DNA of 64,000 bases from Gaeumannomyces sp. JS-464 (taxonomy: Eukaryota > Ascomycota > Sordariomycetes > Magnaporthales > Magnaporthaceae): NCBI GenBank assembly GCA_002197995.1, contig NGZR01000001.1, forward strand, positions 4,092,001 through 4,156,000, given 5' to 3'. The number at the start of each line of letters is the position of its first letter. The stretch's first letter is position 1. The notes beneath the pieces were generated by a model, which was not told the origin of the DNA, did not search any database, and worked only from the letters and a program-made list of their open reading frames with translations. Positions 55,982 through 64,000 of this stretch are shown one piece after another. Position numbers and translations under genes: made by a program.

Positions 55982-56572
55982 TTAACGGAAATCTTGGCGC
56001 TCCTTCTCCTTCAGGCCGCCAATCTTCTCAATATCAATCGAGTAAAACTGCGTAGAGCTCTCCTTCTCATAGGCAGGCAGCTGCTCCTCCCGCAGGGGCT
56101 CCATGCCGATTCCGGTCTCACCAACGCGCACGACGACAACACGGCCGCTCTTACGGCGGCCCTGGTCATCCTGCTCATCAGGGAAGGTGATGTGAATCTC
56201 AGGGACATTGTCGGGAGAATGCGGGGGAGACTGGGGGTTCGCAAGCATGGGCTGGCCGTCGCGGAAAACGAGGACGCTATGGCGGCCGTCGCCCATGGAC
56301 TTGGTCTGGATTGTCAGGCCGCGCGGGTTGGAGCCGTTGGGCCCGCGCTTGCCAGCCACGTCGTTATACTGGGGCAGCATCTCGGCGCGCATCTGCTGTT
56401 GGCGCTTCATGCGGCGGAGGAGAAAGAGAACGGCGACCATCAGCGCGGCAATGAAGCTGAGGCCGAAAAGGGCGATGAGCAAGTTGACGACGGACTCCTT
56501 CGGTTGGCCGTCGAGTTCGCTGCGGCCAACGAGGTGGCTCTGCGCGGTGAAGATGTTGTCCATGGAATGCAT
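55982..56572 (-). CDS. Conserved fungal single-pass membrane protein, unknown function
   Basis: An intact 196-residue frame. Residues 1-27 are a short N-terminal segment without a signal peptide. One transmembrane helix spans about 28-52 (VVNLLIALFGLSFIAALMVA), followed by a basic stop-transfer stretch RRMKRQQQMR, so the tail is probably cytosolic. The tail is ordered in places and strongly conserved in my memory of filamentous ascomycetes: VPEIHITFPDEQ, KSGRVVVVRVGETGIGMEPL, EEQLPAYEK and IEKIGGLKEKERQDFR. The LPAY motif resembles a WW- or adaptin-binding PPxY-like element but lacks the second Pro. There is no known domain and no enzymatic motif. Function unknown. It lies at the left edge of a 7-kb gene-poor stretch. 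Confidence 0.8.
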   Translation of the reverse strand: MHSMDNIFTAQSHLVGRSELDGQPKESVVNLLIALFGLSFIAALMVAVLFLLRRMKRQQQMRAEMLPQYNDVAGKRGPNGSNPRGLTIQTKSMGDGRHSVLVFRDGQPMLANPQSPPHSPDNVPEIHITFPDEQDDQGRRKSGRVVVVRVGETGIGMEPLREEQLPAYEKESSTQFYSIDIEKIGGLKEKERQDFR

Positions 56573-59500
56573 CGTGTCGTATCGTTTAGGGTGTCGTCTT
56601 TGTTCAACAAGAAAAGCGAGTGTGTAGCAGCTAACGAGCTGGTCCGTATCTTCGTATTGTTATGCGGGGTGGTGATAGGATCCGCGATGCCAGGGCGCCG
56701 AGGATATAGATACTAGAGCAGTGTCAGCGCTGTCTTCATCGGAAGATACAAAGTATGCCCAGCTCCTCAGAGGCAAGCCAGGGAGCGAGCAGACAAATGC
56801 TCGCAGGCCATGTTTACATGGCATCCCAGGCCACATCGTAAACCGACGGCACCTAGATCCTTGATGAAGGCTCCAGAGTCGACATACCGGTGCAAAAAGG
56901 GAGAAATACTCCAGGTTGAAAAAGCTTGACAGTGTCGGGAAGCTTTGGCACCTTCTAGGGCAGGAATTAGACGGTTGCGGATCTGCAAACCGAGAAAGTA
57001 ACCTTATAACAATAAAACGAAAGAAACGGAAAAGATTGGACGGGAACAACTAAAAGAGTGAAGTTGAACCCAAGGGTCGCACTTGTTGTGAGAAAGAGCG
57101 TAAGGATGCTCGTGGAAGAAGCAGGGGCGACGGCGGCGGCGGCGACGACGACGAAGGAGGAGGAAAGGGAGCGAAGAAGGGGAGGAGCGAAGGCGCGGGC
57201 AGATGTAGCACCCCAGGGGCGCCGAGCAGGATGCTGAAGAAATTAACCGGCTCCCTGATTGGCCGCGGCGTACCTCGCCATCCATCCGTGGGTAAGCTGC
57301 GCCAGGGGCCGCCCCTGGGTTGGTCGCTGTTGATTCGTCCGTCCAGATCGAAATATGGGGCGACAGGCGCCAATCTCGCGGCTGGCCAATAAACACCCCG
57401 TGGTACCTGGTCACAATGTGGGGATATATTTGGCACCCTCACATCGATGGTGGGGGAATGGACGGGTTCCCAAGCTCACCTGGTCCAGAGCCGCCGAGGC
57501 CGTTCGCTTCGGACGACTGTGCTGCCCGGGCACTGACTGCCCTGGTCAATGCCTCCATCACTTTGATGTCCGCCCGTTTTCTGTCAGCAACCGGGCGGCA
57601 GTCCCATGCGGGATTGGGCGACTGGGAACCAACAAGCCGCCCACCAGCCAGCCACTCCTCGTCACACTCGGACCGTTTTTCTTTTCTGTTTTCCTGACCC
57701 CGACAACTCCAATCCCCAGCGTTGATAACTGATAGACTCGGAGGATGGCTAAGCTGCCCTTGTTATTGCGAACCCCATCAAGTAATATCTCGCAGCCCTC
57801 GCCTCCTCCGGCCCGGCGACCCTCTTCTACCCAGCATGAAGCACGTGTTCGTCGATCCGCTCGGGCTCAAAACATCTAGGACGGCTCGCTACCAATATGG
57901 ATACACCCACCAAGCTATGTGCTAGCTAGGTATTTAAGTCGCCAACTTCAGCCATCACTCCACAGCTCGCCCGCGATATCGTAGACATGTAGGATTGAAA
58001 CAGATCTCCCGGAGACAATCTGGAGAGGCGGGGTTGCAGACGGGCGTGGACAGTTCGTTTCAGTCTGACTTAATGTCAAATGGCTACGACGTCGTATCAT
58101 ATGACCGACCTTCCTCTGGGTTACCCGACCGCATGCGTCGGCCTTTTGTGCACAAGGAAGAAGCCGGGTGCCCGAACACTCGCGGTAAGTGTTGTGAATA
58201 TTCTGCGCTTTGTATGTGCAAGTAGCCCTTGGCCATCGGTTGTAGGGATCATCATCCGTGGATCGCAGCGGCTTGGCTCAGGGGCTCTGCAAGTCATGTT
58301 CCAGCGGAGCGACGCCAGCAGTGTCAAGGGCTCGTTGCAAAAACAGAAGCCATGTGGTTAGCCTTATGCACATGTGCGTCAGCAAGAAGGGAACTCCCCC
58401 CAGGGATTGGGCGCATGCAAACTCTTCCGCAGCAAAGACAACACATGATAAGCGGTCAGGGGTGCACGTCTGTGGGAGCTCGCCAAGCGCCTCCCCTAGC
58501 AGAATACATGCAGCGCACCGTGGGTAGAGGTGGAGAGACCCTCTCTCCCTGGTGTGAAATGTCCCATGGCTTTATTGGCACGGCGCCCTAAGCGCATTTG
58601 CTTCCGTCTCCCTCATCTTGAAACCGACCGCTTCGTCCGGCCGTCTCCCGTCAAGAAGAGATGGTCTTGACGGGCCGCGGCATGTTTACATGGATCTAAA
58701 ATTCCTCCCGCCATTGCAAGTCCCAGCCCAGGGATATATCATGGCGTAGGTAGAAAGGCATCCTCCCGCTTTGCGCTGCATTGAGACGCGCCCCACATCT
58801 CACGAACCGAGATGTCAGTTGGTCGGGATCAAGGTCTTTCCGACATTAGACGCCCTACTCATCTCTGCTGGTCTCTATGCTGGTGGGTTGATGGCTATGT
58901 TTCCCTGTCCGAGCCCTGGACGCTGTGGGTATAATTATGGTGCTTTTGAAGGCCATTACGGTATATGCCGTGCGTACGGAGTAATCACGCAAACGTGAGA
59001 TGCTGCTGGCTGCCTCGGTAAGCTGGGATGTTTGCCACTCGAGAATCGCGCTGGTACCTAGGTAGGTGATCTTGCCGCCAAGACTAGCTAACCTGCCTCG
59101 GTCTAGTCCTCCCTACGAATCGATTGATGGAAAGCTGTCAACATGATCTGTAGATGGTGTTTTCTCTTCACTCCTTCTTTTTTTTTTCTTCTTCTTCTTC
59201 TTTCTCCCTCAAGTCATTGGCATCGCGTCTCCTCGCATCCCGCAACTTTAGTATCTCGACATTTCCTTTCTTGCCTCTTTTATTCTATGCCCTTTGAGTT
59301 GGTCCCGGGCGGACAATTATCCCCGGCTGAGACATCGACGCCCCCTGTATCTGCCTTTCCTAAACTAGGTAGATGGTGCTAGACATGGCTCATAGTGCTG
59401 TCTTGTTTCGCTCGACTGCTGGAATGCGGAGAACACCCGCGACCGGGGTCCAAAGGGAGCAACAGCGTAGAAAAAAAGAAAGAAAAAGAGATAACAACAC

Positions 59501-60324
59501 GCCGACATGGCACATTTGTTCAGTTTTTCAAAGCCTAATTCGTAACTTATTTGTTGGCCTCGCCGGCGGGTGGGCTGTGCCCGCGCATGCTATGCACTCA
59601 AAGGCCACCATTGACGCCGACGAAGCCTCATCATCCCTTGGACGAGACCTAGGCGGCACTGAAAAAATGCATCTCCCTGTCTACCCGAGGTACTTACGCC
59701 ACACTGAGCAGGTAAGATCGGTCTGCAGACGCCGAGTTTTAGGGGTGCAGGTTCGGAAAAAAGCGAGCGAGGGGGAGGCGGGCGACCAACGCGTTTGGGA
59801 GGCGTTGTGCTACATTCCGACAGCTCGATACGTTGCCTGGGCAAGCAATCAAGAGTTGAACGAGAGGCAGAAGCCCCTGAGAACAGATCAGCTACTACAT
59901 TCCGGCAGACCCAGCCAGGCGTACGCAGGTCATGCCAACGACTTTCCTTCTCTGCGCAGATCGCCATCTTTGGCGATCTGGCCTAGAACTAGAGCGCCCT
60001 GCATCTTTGAGGGTGAAGAGGCCGCGGCGCGCCGAGACAAGGCACCGACGGCGAGGGCCACTATGGGCGAGAAAGAACCCACGCAACACCCCGATGAAGC
60101 CGGTCAGTAGCCGAACAGCGGGCAACGGCAATAATCAGTCTCCCTGCCTCGATCTGTTGCGCTATTATGGGCCCTCTCGATAGGGGATACTGTGCACGTC
60201 CGCCGTAGCGAGCACGGTCGTTAGCGGCGGGATTGAAGCCAGGCTAAGGCTGGCCAGGGAGCGAGGGAGGGCTTCGATGGTGTGAGGCTGTCAGTAAATA
60301 TCACAGCATGATGGGATACCTGGG

Positions 60325-60354
60325 TACCTAGGTAGGTAGGTAGGTACCTAGGTA
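60325..60354. repeat. TACCTAGGTA palindromes joined by TAGG units
   Basis: Two copies of the palindrome TACCTAGGTA (60325-60334 and 60345-60354) are joined by GGTAGGTAGG. A further copy lies at 59055-59064. This motif family recurs in gene-free DNA of Sordariomycetes. Confidence 0.7.
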
Positions 60355-62481
60355 CATATCGATCTACCCTCATACGTCAGGCCATCTAGGTGGATAGCAT
60401 CGGCCGTCCGGGCGTCGAGACCACCGCATTTCCACTGCATGCCACATCAAACTGCAAGTGTACCCTGCCCGCTTGCCTCGATTTTGATAGCCCTCCCTTC
60501 CACCTGCGCCACCCCCTTTGGCTCTCGATTGTCTAATGAGGCAGCCAGGGGGCTTTGTGCAATGTAGCGCATGCGACAGACGCCTCAAGGCGACTCTACC
60601 AACAGCCTGGGCACACCCGTCTGGAGCTTGAGGACCCGATCCAATCCATCCTATTTATTAGATCCCAGTGTCCGTCCTTTCTTATATCAATCCCACCACC
60701 CATCCACCGTCCATCTTGCCCTTGTTGCTCCAGCTGCAAAGCGAGCGGCCTCAGACAGCTTCGTCTGTCCACGGGGACACCAGTAAAGCAATAGGAAGGT
60801 AGAAAGAATAGAGGAGAAGAAAAGCGAAAAGCAGAGAGGTATGTCTAGGGAGTAACCTTGCCCAGCACGCCTCCAACACGCTGCCACCACTTCGGCCATG
60901 GGGGACAGAGAGGGATTAGGACAGGTCCAAGCAGTGGACTTTTCTTTCTTCTCCTCTCTGGGCTCCCTAGCAGAGAGGGCGCGGAAAGCCGACTAATGCG
61001 CGGTAGTACAGCCGAAAACTATCACCGAGGGTGCGTCGCCTATCGGATCCCGGAGGCAGGCGGCAACAAATCCCAGCCAGCACCCGCCCAGAGCAAACAT
61101 TTGATATTAAAAGCAAACCTCGGTCGCTCGCCTCCAGCAGAGGGGACACCCGCCTCCCGCCTCCCGACAATTCAAAACGACGGCCCCTCCTGGGACTTTC
61201 TCTGGCTGTCGACGCTGGAGCCTCTGTTGCCTTCTCCTCCTCGTGTCACTCAACGGGGCCGGCTGCCTGCTCACTCGCGCAGCAATCTTGCCCCCCTCCG
61301 CAGCCTCTGGTTGGACCGCGCATTTTCGCCCGGCCCAAGCCCGTCTTGCCGGCCTTGCTCGGCTTTCACTGCAACCCCTCTAGGTCGCGCCCACGCGGGT
61401 GCGCGCGAGCTAGCGAGCGGCTAAGGGAATTTTCTTTTTGCTCGGACCTTTATTGTTGCTGTCGTTTTCGAGTTGGTTTCTTTGCGCTGCCTGTGAGTTG
61501 GCGTTCCTTTCCTTCATCTTTTTTTTTCTGTTTCTTTTTTTTTTTCTTTCTTTCTTATTTTTGTCAAGCACAATTTTTTTCCCCACCCCGGTCCCTTGCC
61601 TGCCCTTGGCGAGGCACACACGCCTGCATGCAGCCAAGACAAAGGCGACCAACCGACTGACGGCATGTCGTGTGCGTTCTCGGCCAGAAGTGGCCCGCGC
61701 CTGGTACAGGGAGATCGAGGACTCCTCCTTGGGACGCGCCAGGTATCCACATACCCGTCTGCCTAACGCAGGCTTGCGAGGAAAGGGCAACGCACGCTAC
61801 CTCGAGGTGGTACCCGACCAGTCGATATTCGGATCTTGGTGCCCCTCCCCAACCAACGCCAGGGTGCGGGAGCGAGAAGGCCCAGCCAACCCAGCCATCC
61901 AGCGAGACGAGCCCATCCACCCATCGGCAGCGTTTCCGTTCCACTGGCGCAACACGAAAGCAGCATCGCCTCAGACCTTGCATCCCTTGGGTGCACATAT
62001 CAGCAGCTTTTAAAGGTACAACCCCCCTCCATCAGCAGCGCTGGTCCAGGCCGGCCCCCCATGACATATCCCGGACCCTGGTGCTTTCCACCCCTGCTTC
62101 CCACCCGGCCCCAAAATTGGAATCTGCTTTCGCTCTTCTCGTTTTCCCAAGACTCCATTTTATCTCACATCCAGAAATCTTAAACACCGGGGTTTAGCGG
62201 GGCCAGCTGCCAACACGCTGTCGGTTGACACCAACATTGAATTTCTTGTTGCTAAACCTTGGTGTTTTCGCGCGTCTGTCTGCGTCTGTCTAGAACCCCC
62301 TGATCCCGCGCGGCCACGACCGTGCCAGCCGTAAGCGCCGTCCTGATCGATCCTCCACAGTAGCCTGCTTGTCCAAAATAGGCACGCTTTCGACTTTTTT
62401 TTTTCTCTTCTCTCAGTTATCGCGCCGCTGGTCGCCTACGCCCTGTGGTCTTTTGCCACACGAGGCCTGTAGCCATCTCAC

Positions 62482-62515
62482 CTGCCGACTGTCGGCAGTG
62501 CGACTGTCGGCAGTG
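62482..62515. repeat. 15-bp tandem repeat overlapping a 17-bp palindrome
   Basis: CTGCCGAC-T-GTCGGCAG (62482-62498) is an 8-bp perfect inverted repeat with one spacer base. CGACTGTCGGCAGTG occurs twice in tandem (62486-62500, 62501-62515). It sits in the presumed leader of the gene beginning at 63838. It could be an operator-like site or an RNA hairpin; there is no functional evidence. Confidence 0.7.
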
Positions 62516-63837
62516 GATCTTTCCAGCATCCACACACACACTCACCCACACACTCGGGCGCGCAACACACCCCAAGCCAGCCCAACAAAGCTTCTCCACT
62601 GGTGCATTCCCCAAACTTCCTACTCTAGCAGCCCTGGTGCCGCCATCACACCAACTCTTCCTATCTCACGGCCATTCTTATCGGTGTATCTATCTACACT
62701 CTCACTCTCGAGCCTGGCGCGACGCAGAATCCGAGCACTAGGCCGACGTCAACGCATGGTCGTGCCGTGCTTGACGCTCACTGACAGGGCGCCCTCGAGA
62801 GCGAGATTTTTTGGGAAGGCGTGTGCGCTGGACAGAAACTTGCCTCCACCCAGGGAGTGGCGCACACAGTAAAGCCTGGAGTTCGGTTTCCACATCGGTA
62901 CCTCCGCGTCAGCGTCACAGGAAGTAAGTGCCATCCCATTTCTCTAGGTCGACTTTTCCCGGGCGCGGGACATTCTGGCCACCTCGTTGTGTTCGGCCCA
63001 TTGTTTAAATCCAAGCCTGCATTTCGTATTTTCTGTTATACTTTACTGGCACGGATGGTCGAGTTTGTCTCCCTCCTCAGGGGTGACTGCGGCGCGGGCC
63101 CCGCACCTGTGCTTGCCCATCAGCCTTACCAAAGACAGCTGAACCTCTTGGAGAGTTCTGGCTCACACCGCGACCCCCGGGCGGCCAGCCAGCCAGCCCA
63201 GCCCAGGCCAGTCAGGGCCACCACACCACACCCATCCCCATCCCCATACCTCCGCACCCACGCTTGCTACCAGTGCCACCCAGCAACCCCGATGCACCGC
63301 TGCGACGTGCGACTTCCTCGCATCCTTGGATGAATGCGTGCACCAAAAGCATCAGATCACCTACTTTTTTCCTTTCCTTTTTTTCTGCCTGCCCTTCCCT
63401 TCCACGTCGAATTTTGGGCCGAACCGGGCTGCTGCAAGACCAAAATAACCTTGCTGACGGTCGCTATTCCTATTTTTCTTCTTCTTTGCACATTCTTTTT
63501 TTTTTTTTTTTTTTTTTCGCGCAGCGCTTCCACTTTTCGGTGCATTTATTCCACACCTGTCCGTTCACTGTCTAACGTCCTGCCGACCAGACGAAATCCG
63601 ACTCCGCATGCGCCTACTACTTTTCGGCAGGATCTACTGAGTGATCGCATCCATTTTGCTTGCATGCAACCGCACACAACCACGCACCTCCTTCGAATCC
63701 GAGCGCGAACCTGTCGACGCACGCCAACAGCCGCCACCCCGTGCTTGACAGCGACGGCGCCCTTCTCGTCCCAACTTTCCGCCTGAGCTTTCGATTCCTC
63801 GATGACCTCGGGCACCTCCCACAACCCATCCACCGCA

Positions 63838-64000
63838 ATGGCGACCGCGGTGAGTCTACCCTCTCCTGTCTGACGGCCTGCTAGCGGGACACTTCGCGAT
63901 CCTCTGTACCCGTCGCTCTGCAATATATGCTGACCTTCCCCCTCCCTGTTTCTTTTCCCAGAGCCGGCCAAGCCGATTTAACACCTTCGCCATGCCGAAC
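63838..64000 (+). CDS. Start of an unidentified gene (3' partial)
   Basis: A 12-nt first coding exon ATGGCGACCGCG (63838-63849, MATA) is followed by a GTGAGT donor at 63850. Near-canonical branch-like TGCTGACC lies near 63927, then a pyrimidine tract and a CCAG acceptor ending at 63961. Exon 2 then reads SRPSRFNTFAMPN to the window edge. The splice signals, the pyrimidine-rich leader and the in-frame continuation make this start credible. The protein cannot be identified from 17 residues. The alternative is that translation begins at the Met in FAMPN. Confidence 0.6.

Larger units (their letters stand above)
56573..63837. other. Large gene-poor region with long leader of the next gene
   Basis: About 7.3 kb without a recognisable protein. 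The left 0.9 kb should be the membrane-protein promoter. An open frame at 59373-60110 (245 codons) has no motif and mixed composition. TACCTAGGTA motifs occur at 59055, 60325 and 60345. From about 61.2 kb the sequence turns pyrimidine-rich (TTC/TCT runs at 61517-61580, 63360-63520), which I read as promoter and 5' leader of the gene starting at 63838. Confidence 0.5.

Noticed and set aside
59373..60110. 245-codon open frame on the plus strand
   Set aside because: No motif, mixed and unstable composition, no supporting splice context, and overlapping antisense frames of similar quality.

Overview
The window is nuclear DNA of a filamentous ascomycete (Pezizomycotina, most likely a Sordariomycete). 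Signs of this are short GT..AG introns with CTRAC-like branch sites and single-gene transcription units. Proteins with filamentous-fungal signatures include the cell-wall-integrity MAPKK, Utp10, Dbp8, a fungal SRA-YDG protein and a family often auto-annotated as 'LPXTG-motif'. There are also long gene-poor stretches with mononucleotide runs and TACCTAGGTA motifs. No CRISPR array, insertion sequence, intact transposon, rRNA or tRNA gene was found.

Layout: 1-2431 (+) 5'-truncated low-complexity protein; 3303-4802 (+) tRNA 2'-phosphotransferase Tpt1; 5158-7141 (-) DUF2235 hydrolase-like protein; 8875-10224 (+) APH-fold phosphotransferase; 10533-12197 (-) alternative NADH dehydrogenase; 13198-18780 (-) Utp10; 19599-20918 (+) J-domain protein; 21208-22501 (-) Caf17/Iba57; 26514-27215 (-) acidic conserved protein; 32508-34365 (-) Dbp8; 37194-39015 (+) Mkk1-type MAPKK; 40744-43780 (-) Pus7/TruD; 45340-47125 (+) SRA-YDG protein; 47473-47996 (+) Pin4-type parvulin; 48369-49170 (-) eS12/RPS12; 49973-50575 (+) uS8/RPS22; 51420-54795 (-) Gpi13; 55982-56572 (-) single-pass membrane protein; 63838-64000 (+) start of a further gene. 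Gene-poor stretches lie at 22.5-26.5, 27.2-32.5, 34.4-37.2 and 56.6-63.8 kb.

Many genes sit in divergent pairs that share a promoter (UTP10/J-protein, DBP8/MKK1, PUS7/SRA, RPS12/RPS22) and in convergent pairs. Several act in RNA or ribosome biology: Tpt1, Utp10, Dbp8, Pus7, RPS12 and RPS22. Others serve mitochondria (NADH dehydrogenase, Caf17) or the cell surface (Mkk1, Gpi13).

Twelve of the recognised genes are readable end to end only if about 23 one-base (rarely two-base) indels are allowed, mostly in short C/G runs. RPS12 and RPS22 are among them, so I read these as assembly or sequencing errors, not pseudogenes. The lengths support this: each of the twelve recoveries closes to a whole number of codons, and RPS22 gives exactly the family's 130 residues. 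The most unusual biology is the SRA-YDG protein, the J-protein with a duplicated C-terminal module, and a GC-AG intron in the DUF2235 gene.
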